From assembly GCF_036588685.1 (NCBI RefSeq), contig NC_086374.1:24916886-24980885 (forward strand): DNA of 64,000 nt. Reading direction: 5' to 3'. A program made the position numbers and the translations under genes. A model generated the notes under the pieces. That model ran no database searches, was not told the DNA's origin, and worked only from the letters and a program-made list of their open reading frames with translations. This DNA comes from Mytilus trossulus (lineage: Eukaryota > Mollusca > Bivalvia > Mytilida > Mytilidae). Below are positions 1 to 12,479 of this stretch, in pieces; position 1 is the first letter of the stretch, and each line of letters opens with the position of its first letter.

Positions 1-230
1 AGAGGCATGAACATCTTCAAGATTCTCTAAAAAATCATTATTTCTACGATATATATCCTGAAATTAGCACATTGATCGCCGGTGTATAGTATAATGTGCA
101 ATCATACCACATCTCCTCATCTTATCCAAAATGTTATGCTTTTTTTTAATGAAACAGTTGTTGGTAAGTAGTGTTTCACGAAACCCCAAAACATTCGAAT
201 TTGATTATAAACGTAGACATACTTCTTTAA
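1..230. other. AT-rich non-coding flank
   Basis: No open frame, splice-bounded exon or recognised repeat is visible here. Confidence 0.5.
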
Positions 231-345
231 AGGGTCTCGGTGGCCGAGTGGTCTAAGAAGTTACTTCTGTAATCACTAGCCAGTCAACACTGAGGTTATG
301 AGTTCGATCCCCGCTCGTGCGGGTGCACTCGTTTTCAACCTTAAT
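231..345 (+). repeat. tRNA-derived SINE head
   Basis: The segment reads like the 5' half of a Leu/Ser-type tRNA. An A-box-like motif TGGCCGAGTGG lies at 241-251 and a B-box-like motif GAGTTCGATCC at 300-310, the spacing of an internal RNA polymerase III promoter. It is followed by CCCGCTCGTGCGGG and then non-tRNA sequence, so it is better read as the head of a SINE than as a functional tRNA gene. No complete cloverleaf with matching acceptor ends was found. Confidence 0.6.
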
Positions 346-420
346 TTCTCCTTTCAATGTTGATCTCTTTATTATTTTCATTCTGAATGTCTTCACTTGC
401 AGGACTGAATGTCCAGCCAA

Positions 421-726
421 AAGGTTTCAACTTTCAAGATTTACAGCCGATTTCATTGAGTGCATGTGTAGCCTAAGGTAAAATCTTTGGTAAGCTTGCT
501 TGTCAGCTGAACCGTGAAGTCATTATTATGTCAGGTTTACTACCCTCCTTTCGAAGTAGCATAGTCCATCAGACAGATAGATTGGTAATCTGCTGGACTA
601 GTATATTCTTAAAGGAGGGTAGTTAACCTGACCTAACAATGACTTTATGGTTCATCTAACAAGCAAGCTAACTATATATTACCTTTGACTTCACACTCAA
701 TGAAATCGGCTGTAATATTCAACCTT
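421..726. mobile_element. palindromic fold-back MITE, about 306 bp
   Basis: The left arm (421 to about 560) and the right arm (about 610 to 726) are inverted copies. They share AAGGTT ends, ACAGCCGATTTCATTGAGTG, GCTTGCTTGT, and CTACCCTCCTTT near the centre. The centre itself (about 571-600) folds again, with TAGTCCATCAGACAGAT opposite ATCTGCTGGACTA. The whole element would form one long hairpin. It has no coding capacity. A target-site duplication was not convincing. Confidence 0.75.
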
Positions 727-1758
727 TCCGGTATGGAATAAATATTTGAAATCACTAAAAAAATCTTATTTATTGCATTAGGGACATTTAACTGTAGTAC
801 TAGTAGTGCAATTTGTGTCTTCAATAGCGAGAGAGAGGGAAAACGAGTTCAACTACCGTTTTTGGTGAATATTCAACAACTACCCTAATTGTTTTTAAAG
901 TAGCAAGAAATGTTGACTAAGTCCAAAAATCTGACATTTTTAAGTATTTGAAGAATAATAAAAATCCTAAGGCAATGCATGCTTCAATTATGTGTACAAT
1001 AAACCTTATAAAATTATGTATTAAAGCTGTATCTCAAAAACTGTAGGAGGATAACCGACTGTTTATATATATAGCATGTACCAAAAATACCGGACATTTA
1101 AAGAATATTTTATAAAAAAAATCAAAACCCTGTAGACATACACACCTCTATTATGAATACAAGCTTTTTAGGTCAAAAACTGAAGGAGATAGCTAGACGT
1201 ATATATGTCCGGACAGAAACAGACCAATGGACGGACAGATCTAAATTCACGAACGTGCTCGACATTTTGAGGGGAGGGGGGAATGTGAAATAGAATTAAC
1301 AGGACATAGTGTACATGTACATTCAAGAGCTAGGTCAGAAGTACCAGTGCACTCAAGGAATCGTTATATAGGTTTGGCATGAAATTTTGTCACTTACATA
1401 GAACTCCAGACAAAACAAAATACACATTCGAAATGGCAAACAAATACACATGTTTTTCGCTCATACTTCATAAGTTTGTTTGCCATGGGTCTTATCCAAT
1501 TTGTATTTGTGCAAGTAAAATATGTTAAAAGTAATTTTGCTATAGCATGTTTTATTTGATAATCCATATAGGATCTGTTCAATTGATGCTACATGTGTAC
1601 TTTTATTTTATGATCACAGCTTGTCAAAAGAGTGCTCTGACACATATATATGAAAAATCATTAGTGTACCGATATACATATGAATAGGCTGGAAATACAT
1701 AATTTACAGTATAGTATAAGTGTAGTTAACTTAATTTATTTTATCTTAATTTAATATA
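727..1758. other. non-coding AT-rich interval
   Basis: The short frames here have no homology I recognise and no splice context. Nothing supportable seen. Confidence 0.4.
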
Positions 1759-1872
1759 TAGAAGATGCGGTGTGAGTGCCAATGAGACAACTCTCCATCC
1801 AAATAACAATTGTAAAAAAAAATAAACCATTATAGGTCAATGTATAGCCTTCAACACGGTTTTTATATTAAC
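1759..1872 (+). repeat. dispersed mussel repeat R1, truncated copy
   Basis: Carries GAAGATGCGGTGTGAGTGCC, then GACAACTCTCCATCCAAATA, and ends near GCCTTCAACACGG. The longer copy at 19190-19520 shows that this one lacks its 3' part. Other copies are at 9595-9740, 13085-13325, 34900-35015 and 55880-55955, all on the minus strand. Confidence 0.75.
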
Positions 1873-2869
1873 ATTTTATACTTTGAATTTAATACTGACT
1901 GCATGAATTTTTGTTCATAATACTTCCATAATTCAAGTAACTACTACATGCTATATTATGGACAACGCACATGTTAAGTTTTATAGCTTAATGTGTCCAA
2001 ATATGTGCACGAAATAGATATGATACATACATATATTTTTCTGTAGATGGTTAAATAGAAAACTTCAAAGTGCAAAATATATAAGTTTTGATGAAATGAT
2101 TTACTTCAGAACTACTAAAAGAGTTTGAATATATTGAGAATTTATTATAAAATTCATTTGTAAGATTTCGTTGAATATTTGAAAATTATAATGAATAAAA
2201 ATTAATTCACCATATTTCAAGGGACACAACACTGTATTTGGCTGCACAGTGTTAGACTATTTTGATCATTATGGGTCTAATTTCACGTACAACATATTTC
2301 TTTAAGAGAGTGACATGTCTTGATGACTGCATACGTCGTAAACAATCCGTACGTGATATTCTGATCAATTATGGATCCCGGAATAATTTCGTACCCTTGC
2401 CGTTCACTTTGACGTCTTATAATGACTTGTCAAAATATGTAAACAGTCGGATTATTTTTCAAATTTTTAGACATGAGTGCCAACGTAAACCACCATGATA
2501 TTTTATTATTTGAAAGATTCATAAGAGTACAATTGATGGTTGAAAATTTCAAGATGGTCTACGTTGGCGCTGATGTCAAATTTTGTCTCCGAACATGACG
2601 AAATTGTAGATTATTTACACTTTTCGTCGTTTAAGGCTTTTCAAGGTCTCAGTTTGAACATATTTGAGTATATAACACCTAAAAATAAGGTTTTACATGG
2701 ACGAGCAGATACTTTAGTTCATTACACAGCCGTGATGGGTTTCAACAACAAAGTTTAAAAATTCTGGAAAAAGGGGGGCCAGAAACGGCCCTTATCATAC
2801 CTTGTCCTTTGTGCTTGCATGAAACTTCATTCATAATGCTTTTCAGAAGAAAATATGTATATAAAAGAT
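1873..2869. other. unassigned interval with a 78-codon open frame
   Basis: An open frame at 2262-2498 (plus) has ordinary-looking composition (FVPLPFTLTSYNDLSKY in its middle) and a second frame follows at 2540-2758. No splice signals, signal peptide or family are evident. The interval abuts a reverse-transcriptase relic on the same strand, so it may be older sequence of that element. Not called as a gene. Confidence 0.3.
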
Positions 2870-3545
2870 GTAATAACCAATCACAGAGAGCCATCTATTT
2901 TTATCTCTATGTCATGTTCTTTCATAAAATGGCTGTGCCCATGTAATTTTATTTGGTACATTGTAACCATTATGATACCTCTGGCAATGAGGGTCGATTG
3001 AAAACAAAACTTTACTACAAAAGAGATGATTTCAGCTTCCATGGTAAACTTTCCTTTTCTATGTAGCAACATTGAAGCAGCGCCTGCATACGGATAATAC
3101 TTCTTCCAATTGATACGATATTCTCGGGCTTGTATTTTTAGATAATGATTCCTTTCATAGAGGTTTGCTGCTAACAAGTTATAAACCAAGACCGTTACGG
3201 AACATACCTTTCACAGATGATAGCGGATATTTTCCTTATCTCGTAACTACAATACTGTTCCACGAATGTAACCTACCGTATTAGATTATGTATCGTGTTT
3301 GAAATAACACAAGCAACACGACAGGTACGTCATATGAAGCAGGATCTGATTACCTTTCTAGAGCACCAGAGATCACCCCCAGTGTTTGGTGGTGTTCCTG
3401 TTGCTTTGTCTTCAGTTTTTAATGTTGTGTCTTGTGTACCATTGTCACTTTCGTTTTAAGTCATGGCGTTATAAGAATATTTTCGATATATAAATATATG
3501 AATTTGAATGTCCCTCTGGTATCTTTCGCCCCTCTGTTTTAAAGA
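2870..3545 (+). mobile_element. decayed reverse-transcriptase element, 3' end (RT-1 family)
   Basis: On the plus strand, broken frames recall a conserved tail seen better at 15720-15953: a KRDDFNF-like motif, then NFPFLCSNI, then QLIRYSRA. Stops and frameshifts interrupt it around 3000-3200. It continues into the 3' untranslated tail shared by the other copies (GGTGTTCCTGTTGC, then TGTCCCTCTGGTATCTTTCG near 3508-3529). The element is non-autonomous now. Its class (Penelope-like or another non-LTR group) cannot be fixed from this fragment. Confidence 0.6.
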
Positions 3546-3922
3546 GAAACAATCTGTTGTCTGTCCTATTGATAATTCATTGACCGTGACGTTTTGTTTT
3601 CATTAAATTCAGCTTCATCTGAAGAATTTATATGTATGTGTGAACATTTTATCAAATAACATTGTTTGTCGTCGGATATGTTATGGTAACGTTTATTTTT
3701 ATTTTTCTTGAATCAAAATTAGGCTCAAATATGTTATCAAGAATTATTTTCAATTTGTGGAAAACTTCAATTGCTGTTTTTTTATTTTCTTTACGCTGAT
3801 CAGATATCTCTAAAACTAGGTATTCAGACAAAGAAAATGCATGTTCTTCATTTAATTAAATAAGATATATGGTTTGAGATGTAGTTCAAACTTAAACAAT
3901 GATAATATAAATTCATAAATAC

Positions 3923-5302
3923 CTTGACAGCGTCATCTCCTACAGGCCTGTTTATAAATTTTAAGGTTACATTTTTGTCGCATGGAATATTGTTTATATA
4001 TATTGCAAGACACATTTGCTCGATATTAGTTTCCTTGTGAGGCCTTACACTTATACTGCAATCTTCGATTATACCTCCTTGCCATGTTATCACGGCTTCG
4101 TCTGACTCATTTCGTAGAAAAATCGTCCGTAACGGTTTAGAGCAATGTGATTTATCTGTCAAACTTCCTGTAAAGATAGGAAAAACATGTTATGTATACA
4201 AAAATTACATGAGGATTGGGTTAATGCAGTTAACTCACAAAGTTTATGAATATTTTTTTTCAATACATGCAAATTTAATTTTTGAGGTAGATAACTCCAA
4301 GATGTCAAATGAACGCTTTGATTTAAATCAGCCAAAAATGAAATTATTTATTAGTATTAGACTAATTTGTTCTAATAATCAAACCTAATATTCAGTAGTT
4401 GTTCTTATCCTTAATAGTTCCACAATTACCCTTCTAAAGAAATCAAAATCAAAGTAAGGTGATTATTCATTAGTATTAGTAGATAAGTATGTAATAAATA
4501 TGTAGAAAATAAAAATAATCATAAAAAAGTATAATCAGTCGTTGTCTTCGGGAAATACCTGAATACATATAATAGAATAAAAAGAAAGGTCAAATATGAA
4601 CAACAAAACAAAAAGGGATCCTAACCGTATGAAAGATAATAAGGGTACGTTATCCTATCAAATATGATCGCACCTATATTATCTTCAGGTAAAAACCTTA
4701 AACACGTATCCTAATATTTGGTGAGTGTTCAATAAGTGAAGAAAACTTAAGTCTTGTTCTTTTGATTTGTAGATTAAAAAGGGACTGCATCTGCTAGAAG
4801 TTTTTAATGTACGGTGTATCTAGATTTTATGACAAGTAAATAGTCACCTCTGTGTTGTAGTTATCGAAACATGTAAAGGTTTATCAGAAATGTCAGTGTA
4901 GTTAATGCTATCTTGTAGTGAACTTGATATTTTTGAATATTCTTTGGAAATTAAAAAAAAAGACAATCTAACCAGAACGATATTGACTTACATCTTGACT
5001 ATTACTTATAAAATTTAATTTGTCATAATCTATTCATTACCCAAACCTCTTCTCGTGGTTATTAATACTGGCTGGAACATGAATATCACCTTTCGCTAGC
5101 TTTACACTAATATAAGATATGTGTATAATTCTAGAATAATTAAATAAGTGTACTCTTTTCAATTTTGAAATAGGTAACACGTACCTTGTTACTAATAACT
5201 TAAAAATTCAAATAAGCCATACTCACGGAACTGTATAAATGCAAAGTACTTCTCATTCGCCAGAGCTAAGAAGAAAAACAGCACCGAATACTTTGTAGAC
5301 AT
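3923..5302 (-). CDS. gene A: secreted or membrane protein, unknown family, two exons seen (partial)
   Basis: I do not recognise this family. Exon 1 is 5227-5302: ATG, then 25 codons beginning MSTKYSVLFFFLALAN, a signal-peptide-like hydrophobic run, ending in phase 1 at a GTGAGT donor. Exon 2 is 3923-4167, with acceptor TTTACAG and donor GTATTT. The joined codon is CGA (Arg), and 81 further codons stay open. The exon 2 domain has Cys residues in the contexts SHCSKP, IEDCSI, QMCLA and IPCDKN, a TWQGGIIEDC core, and NXS/T sequons. Gene B at 35049-39475 has the same exon structure, splice phases and 21 of 25 identical residues in exon 1, which is strong evidence that both are real. No further exon was found toward position 1. 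The 3' part is either outside the window or lost. Confidence 0.7.
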
Positions 5303-5894
5303 AATTGATGTTGTTTACCAAACTGCTGAAAATAGTAGCAATTGTATTTATTATACTTGGAAATGAATGATCAAGAATGTATAATTACAAAGATAACTGG
5401 TTCCTGCCTTGCAACAATTAAATAATTTAACTCTAATGCAATGTACGTACCCCACGATGACGCGTTTTTAATTGCCATTTCACAAGAAAACGTGCAGATG
5501 AATTAAGAGAGAAAAGCAATCCATATATTGTTATCATTTGTTCTAAATGTATCACGCAATGGGGACACCATACCATGGAATGTTTCTGTATGGATATGCA
5601 ATGCTGGTTTTGGATTTATTTCCAACGTACATGTACATGTAAAATCTCATTCTGTATTAGTTTCAACTGGTTGCATTAGTTTTTGCAACATAACAATTCT
5701 GTTATTTATAAGCAAATAGTTCCTAGAAGTTCAAGAGAATATATTAACAAAATCAATTTATATGCAAAAAATAAAAAATGCTTTTAATTTAAGTAATTAA
5801 GCAAATTGGACATTATAATTCTATAAACATTAAAATCAGAGACACAGCGCATATATATGGACAAAGTTTGAGATTACCTTTTCTTACAATTTCT

Positions 5895-6205
5895 GAGGGT
5901 ATCACCAGCCCAGTAGTCAGCACTTCGGTGTTGACATGAATATCAATTATGTGGTCATTTTTATAAATTTCCTGTATACAAAACTTTGATTTTTTCGTAA
6001 AACTAAGGATTTTCTTATCCCAGGCATAGATTACCTTAGCCGTATTTGGCACAACTTTTTGGAATTTTGGATCCTCAATGCTCTTCAACTTTATATTAGT
6101 TTGGTTTATTAATATTTTGATTTGAGCGTCACTGATGAGTCTTATGTAGACGAAACGCGCGTCTGGCGTACTAAATTATAATCCTGGTACCTTTGATAAC
6201 AATTG
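5895..6205 (+). repeat. dispersed mussel repeat R2, near-complete copy
   Basis: Contains GGGTATCACCAGCCCAGTAG, then TTCTTATCCCAGGCATAGA, then GAGCGTCACTGATGAGTC, and the diagnostic CGAAACGCGCGTCTGGCG followed by CTAAATTATAATCCTGG. It interrupts sequence that is continuous in block B (near 40190-40205), so it entered block A after the duplication. Confidence 0.8.
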
Positions 6206-7039
6206 CTTAAGTTAAAAGAATTATTACTATTATTATTGTTATCATAATTATCATAATTGTCATTATACAATTATCATAATGCAAAATGAAAACGAAAACC
6301 AAAGGAAATCGTATATATGAAGTTCAAATGTAATAGTTAAAATGAAATATTTCAAAAATTAAAACACCATGTTATAAATTCCATACGTCTAGGGCTTTTA
6401 TATGAGATTACCTTATTCATCAACGCTCAACGCCGAAATATTGAAAGCAAATGATGTATTAGAATCGAAACAGTTGAAGAACCGAGTTTGTTGTAAATTA
6501 AGTGAGTACACTTCGAGGACTGATAGACAATCAGCAAAGGTATTGACACAAAATGTACGTTTGTGGTTTCGAAATAACTTTTGGCTGCCGACAAACCCAA
6601 GCTGGAAACCTTCATCCTCAGAAGAATTACTTTTTTTATTGTTATTGCTTTCGCAATTTTTACACTGCATGTTGTTACAGAATTTTATTACTTAATTTTC
6701 ATAGGTCTCTGTACGATTTCTTATTTTCAGGAATAAACGTTTGTTGATTTACTCTAGTATTTTTCAGGTTTGGATATTACTGTTTGCGTTTTTTGAAGTT
6801 GTCATTTTCGATTTTCGCTATAAATTTTTTAACCTTTTCGCAAGAAAGTTAATCAGGAGAACAAATGCAATTCTTTGTCGGCAGATACAGCAAATGTTGG
6901 TTGTAAAAACATAAAGGCTTTATAGTGCATGTCTTCTATTATATATATAAACCTACGAACTACTCCGGACCTTTATCATGAAATTCGATACTTGGCATTA
7001 AATGACAATGACTAGGTGTCGTCTAACTTTATAATAGAT
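6206..7039. other. block A sequence with overlapping chance frames
   Basis: Open frames occur on both strands around 6402-6747. Part of this (about 6555-6630) is homologous to 41350-41430 in block B, sharing TTGTTTCGAAATAA-like and TGCCGAC.AA motifs. The frames are not preserved in block B, so coding is not supported. Confidence 0.35.
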
Positions 7040-7200
7040 TACAAAAGCCTCATTTTTCAAAACCGGTTGGAATTTAGGTCCTCGATGCACTTAAACTTCG
7101 TACTTATTTTGTCATTTGTTTTTATTTGTGCGTCACTAATCATACTTTTGTAGATGTTATACGCGCGTATGGCGTACGAAATTTTTATACAGGTATCAAT
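7040..7200 (+). repeat. R2 repeat, degenerate
   Basis: Retains a GGTCCTCGATGCACTTAAAC-like segment, GCGTCACTAATCAT, and a damaged form of the CGCGCGTCTGGCGTAC motif near 7160-7175. More diverged than the copy at 5895-6205. Confidence 0.6.
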
Positions 7201-9417
7201 GATGTTTATTTTGAGTGAAATATATTGAAATTAAACATATACACAGTTAAACATGATTGTGAGGTAATAAGCTGAGAAGAATTTAATAGCATTGACAAGA
7301 ACAGTTGCAGTGAGTCAGTGGTTTGCATTTGTAAGTTTCTAATGTGCAAACATTGGTATAATAGACTTATGATTATGAACACCAAACATAACATTAGTAC
7401 AGATATTGAGCAAAAAAAATAGAAGTCTGTTCATACAGAAATAACCGGATTTAATCGGTACAGGCCTTTTTTTCAAATCTTAAAATATTTTGTGAACTGG
7501 TGCTTCATTTAGTATGCACCTTTATATCATGTGTTCGATGGTCAGACACTGGGACAACAATCACAAATTACCTGCATTTTACATACGATACTATAAATAT
7601 TACTAGTGCATCAACATATTTATTTAATGTTTCTATCTGATAATATGTTGTGCTTAGCGTTTAAGTGTATGCAGATCATATTTCCTTTTAACGTCGTAAA
7701 TGTTTATTTTGTCATTATTTTCCAGCTTTTGTTCTGTGTATATTTTGTTACGTTTATTTTCTAAAGATGATTTCGAATCAACTGAATTTGAGCTGGTTGT
7801 ATAATATAACTTATTATGAACGCCATGACACCAGAAAGAACTTGATATATAATCAATTATGTTCATATACATCATGATACTCCATAAAGAGAACACAAAA
7901 AATGTGGTAGGTATTTTTTCCTTTGTTTGGACATAATAACACTACATGATCACTGAATATTAACTAGTCTAGTTGATGTAAACTTAGATGCAGCGTATAT
8001 GTGATACAGATATTATCATACACAATTTGATATTTTTAACAGCATTTCATCACAAAACAATTGTATCTTATATATTATATGAAACATTTTTATAAAAGTA
8101 AATTTCTTGTTTATTCTGCTTACATTTTAGAGCAAACTACTATAAATTTTAGAAATAATTCGATTTTTAACGATTTGTTAAAAAAAATATACTCCAAAAA
8201 TGTAAATAACACTTTGATAATTTGTTTGTGTTTGAAGTGTCTAATTAGATAAAACAATCGAAACATGTAAAAATATAACCAAAAGGACCATGTGAAAAAT
8301 ATAATCCACATCTATCTAGGGTCAACTTTGTCTAAGTTGAAATTACTTAATAACTCCTAAATTCATAAATGCTTGTGGGAGTTGAATTTGAATTACTTTA
8401 TAATTCGTCAATTAAAAAAACGAAACATTTAAGATAGGAATGATGTAAATCCTGTTAGTACCTACACAATGACTACTAAGTTGGTGACACCCTCGGAACT
8501 ATAAGACCACCACAAGATGATAATGTTTTAAGCAATAACCATTTATTGTTTTTGAGACACGGCGGGACATGTGAAACAAAGCCCCCCCCCCCTTCTCCCC
8601 ACTCTGTTTTTTTTTTTTACAAATATCACTGAAAGAAAATTTTGAATCGAACCAAAAAGTATATAGATCTTTAGATTAATATAACAAAGAAGTGTGTACA
8701 GTTTTAAGCAATAATCATAAATTGTTTTTGAGATACGGCACGACATATAAAAATACCTCCTCTTTTTTTACAAAATACTCAATAACTCAAAAATGAAATT
8801 TTGAAAATTTTTGATATGCAGTTGAAAGAGATGGAGCGCTACAGAACATGATTTTACACCAGTTCAAGAGAAGCAGAGAATTTAAAAGAAACAGAGAGAT
8901 CTTCAATCTACACTGTTATCGTCACAGAAGAAAAAGCAAGAACAAAAAGGTAAGTCAACTAGAATGATAGAGGAAATGAGAAAATTTTGGAGAGAAAAAA
9001 AACAATTGCATGATCGGTTAACAAAAACAGAAAATTTCGGTCTAAGTCTGATAAAAAAAATCATGGAAATTGTTGATAGTAATTAAGTTAATAAGGAAGA
9101 TCTATCAGGTGTAATAGTCCTGTTCACATCTATGTGTAAATAGTTTAAAAGTAGTACTTAGTTGTTGGGATGAATTAGTTCTCTATTAAGTCTACTATAT
9201 GGTAGATGTATTTCTGCTTTGTATCGATCTGGTGAGTTGCAACGTATGCTCTTTTCAACTGATTTTTATAGTTTGTTCTTAAATTAAACATTGTACTGTT
9301 ACACCACTTTACCTGGTTAAGAGGAGGATAAACGCATTCAAACAGTTTGCCCCGCCACGTTTTGTATATGTCTGTCCCAGGTCAGAAGTCTTGTAATTGC
9401 GTGGTTGTCTTCTGTTG
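7201..9417. other. duplicated non-repeat sequence of block A, no firm gene
   Basis: 7790-8030 aligns with 42460-42690. In this interval the minus strand encodes, in both copies, a stretch with the shared pattern LWSI.M..N followed by GVH.KLYY. The downstream frame and donors differ between copies, so it is not a supported exon. 8581-8592 is a C run followed at 8609-8620 by a T run. 8820-9060 aligns with 44160-44340 (shared AACAATTGCATGATCGGTTA). Nothing else supportable. Confidence 0.4.
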
Positions 9418-9530
9418 CTATATAAATAAAGGCAACAGTAGTATACCGCTGTTCAAAACTCATAAATCCATGGACAAAAAACAAAATCGGGGTAACAAAC
9501 TAAAACCGAGGGAAACGCATTAAATATATA
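9418..9530 (+). repeat. dispersed repeat R3, 5' fragment
   Basis: Contains AAAGGCAACAGTAGTATACC and AAATCGGGGTAACAAACT, found also at 31695, 45425 and, inverted, 17740-17830. Only the beginning of the element is present here. Confidence 0.7.
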
Positions 9531-9594
9531 TCATACTTGTTCATAATTTTGAAAATAAATCAGGCCGTCAGTTTTATCGTTTGAATTGTTTCAG

Positions 9595-9740
9595 ATTTGT
9601 CATTGAAAGGCTTTTTATAACTTAATATGCAGTATGGGTTTTATCATAGTTGAAGGCTGTAATGTGACCAATAGTTGTTAATTTCTGTATTTTATTTTTG
9701 CCTCTTGTGAAGGGATGTCTCATTGGCAAAAACCAAAAAG
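9595..9740 (-). repeat. R1-family repeat, minus strand, degenerate
   Basis: Shares GAAGGCTGTAATGTGACCAA and GATGTCTCATTGGC with the minus-strand copies at 34900-35015 and 55880-55955. Confidence 0.55.
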
Positions 9741-9866
9741 TTTTTAGTTTCTGTTTACAGAATTTAACTAAACAAGAGAATATCTATATTAAAAAGATAC
9801 AAACAAGGTTAGAACTAAACAAATCTTCAGTTTTTGCAAATATGTTATAATTTTAATTCCAAAAAA

Positions 9867-10385
9867 TTAAAAAAGAGTGGCGAAACGAGATATACCAAGT
9901 ATTTGTTGGATAACTGGAACACATTGATCTTTTGAAATAATGAACAGGAACCCATCAAATAACTCTTCGGCAAAAGAGAGCGTCATATTGGTCAATACAA
10001 TGTCATCTGAAAGTTGAATAATGGCTGGAACTGATATTGCTAGCTTAATCAAGGATTTATATAGTAAAATATCACATCTTACATATTAAATCCATGGTGT
10101 AATAATCCGAGATTACGTTTTACATCATGAAAGGTTAGATATTCAAACATATCAATAAAAGTATTTTATAATAGTATCTAGAAACACATCTATTTCCAAA
10201 CAACAAGTGTCAATCTTGTATCAAACACACATTATACAAAATGAATATCTATGCTAATGTATTTATACATTTTACATACCTTTTTAATATGTTCACGTGT
10301 ATCCCTTGTCGGTATTACAAAGCTACGAGAAGTGCAAACCTAACGAGTCTACACGAAATATGAGATCTTTTAAAATCATATCAAA
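9867..10385 (-). other. duplicated exon-like segments, unknown function
   Basis: Homologous to 44424-44885 in block B. On the minus strand one segment (about 10285-10370) can be read CTSRSF followed by TRDTREHIKK and runs into a GTATGT donor-like site; the block B copy reads CNSSSF followed by TRDTRENIRK, also before GTATGT. A second segment (9867-10052) has an open frame with LAISVPAIIQLSDDIVLT. The block B copy keeps the similarity but is open in a different frame, and splice phase at the first segment differs by one base. It may be a decaying gene or a conserved non-coding feature. Confidence 0.3.
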
Positions 10386-11209
10386 TTATTAGACGACTGG
10401 ATAATGTTTATTAACCATGCAAATCAAAAGCTATATTTAGGAAAGGAGTAGGGGGTAAAATGGCCTAAAGTGGCTCCAGATTTACAAGATAATAAAAATT
10501 CTAACAGAGCATATTTTCTCCATAAATTATTAGAATACAAGTCAATGATTAAAAGATACTGATTTTGTCTAACAAAAAAATTGCTTATAATTGGGAAAAT
10601 AAGCAAAAATACTGAAATTTGGATGGTTTTTCTAAATTTTTACCACCGCACCATGCTTGCACCAATTACATACATATGAAACTATGGATAAAAAATCTTT
10701 TTGGTGCAAGGTTTGTGCTATAGTTTTTTTTTTTATTTTCCTAGCCAAGCGGATCAATAAAAGACTAAAATTTGCCATCCAAATTGGACATATTCATCTG
10801 ACAAAGTTAAGTTCCTTATATCATTTCCATTAGAATATCTACGTAAACTTGAGAAAAAAAATCTGAAAGCAATGACATATTGTAAGGGTTTAATAACAAC
10901 TTTTAGGACATTTTTATTTTTATTTTTATTTTTTGAAGTTTTAGATAGACATACAATGTAAATAAATTTATCCCAATTCAGGAGCCTCTGGCCGTTGTTA
11001 GTTTTGCGATTCGGGCATCCATGTACTTAAGACACATTCTTGTTTTCAACTATTTTGACATAAATATTATAAATATTGTCATTACAGGGGCGAATCCAGC
11101 CATTTTTCAAAAAGGAAGTCCCAACCCAGAGTAATAGGGGGGTCCACCTATATGCTTCCAAGCTTCCATTCAAACACATATATCGTCCCAAAAAAGGGGT
11201 GTTCCTAAC
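10386..11209. other. non-coding interval
   Basis: No supported gene. Short frames on the minus strand near 10424-10606 lack splice context. 10978-11010 resembles the tail of the second reverse-transcriptase family (GAGCCTCTGGCC), as at 23160. Confidence 0.35.
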
Positions 11210-11372
11210 GATAATATATATATGTGAAGGGGGTTGATGTACTTCAATACTAAATTGATAAAGGGTGCTGCTGTTTTGTAACCTCATCCTATTTTAGATT
11301 TTTTAAATATAGAAGTGTCCCCTCCTCCATACTTGAAATATAAGTACTGTAATGGAAATACACCGATATTTT
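11210..11372. repeat. repeat shared with 14610-14763
   Basis: The two copies share TGATAAAGGGTGCTGCTGTT, GTAACCTCAT and GAAGTGTCCCCTCCTCCATA, ending near GGAAATACACCGATATT. The second copy forms most of the spacer between the two 708-bp repeats. Confidence 0.8.
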
Positions 11373-11918
11373 TAAACACCCTTATAATGCATGTGTCTGT
11401 ATCTATTATTTTAGATAATTAATATAAAGATTTGTTAGCGCCAAATAGGTGTTCTTTCTATGTCGTTATATTATTCTTCTTGTCGCTGATAAGAGAGACC
11501 CCACCCAGCATTGCATGCACAATCTGTTTATATCAGCATTTTTTGTTTTGTTTTGTTTGTTGATGTTTCAATATTGCTTTTACTTGGAGTGTGTTACTTT
11601 TTACAATTTGCATCTTAAATTGCCTTTCTGTTGCAACCTATTTAAAATTAAATCTTGTAATTAGAAAACAAATTGCCGTTGCCAAGGTCACATATGTGTT
11701 GCTAGGGAAAATCAACAGTGAATTTGGTAAAAATATGCATTTAATTATGTTATATCTAAATAGTGAACAAGTGTAAAGTCCACTACATGCTAAACGAGTT
11801 TTATTTAAAATATAGATAAGCTGTATATTAGTCTCTGCCATTATATTGGTTGCTAGGCAACAAAATTAACGAGTTAGACACAAAATGCAATTATTTCAAG
11901 AAGATCGTTGGTATAGAG

Positions 11919-12370
11919 TTACAAAAGAGGAACGAAAGATACCAAAGGGACAGTCAAACTCATAAATATAAAACAAACTGACAACGCCATGGCTAAAAAT
12001 GCAAAAGACAAACAGAAAAACAATAGTACAAATGACACAACATAGAAAACTAAAGAATAAACAACACGAACTCCACCTAATACTAGGGGTGATCTCAGGT
12101 GCTCCGGAAGGGTAAGCAGATTCTGCTCCACATGTGGCACCCGTCGTGTTGCTTATGTGATAACAAATCCGGTAAATAGTCTTATTCGGTAGGTCACATT
12201 CATGAAAAGGAAGGGGATTGTATTTACGACGTAAGGCACATATTCGATATCATTTATGAAACGGTTATTCCATAACGGTCAACCAACTCGTGATGGCCTC
12301 CGTAAAATTTACGAAGGGATGAATTCAATTTCACCATTTGGAACTCTTGGAACCTCTATCAAGAAAATCA
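11919..12370 (-). mobile_element. RT-1 element, 3' end, minus strand
   Basis: Read on the plus strand it begins AAAGAGGAACGAAAGATACC, passes GACAACGCCATGGCTAAAAA, TCAGGTGCTCCGGAAGGGTA and GGCACCCGTCGTG, and ends near CGTGATGG and GGAACTCTTGGAACC. Nearly the same order is seen at 43660-44090, so these are two copies of one element tail. It has no intact coding frame. Confidence 0.7.
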
Positions 12371-12479
12371 TAATTTTAACTTGAACTTGAGGGTCGGGCT
12401 TAAAATAGCCCTTATTGCCCCTCGTCTTTATGTGTTGAACATAGATGTGATAAATTGAGTTCATTTATACATTTTAATG

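Noticed and set aside
231..330. A functional Leu/Ser tRNA gene
   Set aside because: A- and B-box motifs are present, but matching acceptor arms and a clean anticodon loop could not be built; a SINE head fits better.
2881..3189. 102-codon minus-strand frame as exon 3 of gene A
   Set aside because: The plus strand here carries the reverse-transcriptase relic, and there is no similarity to gene B exon 3.
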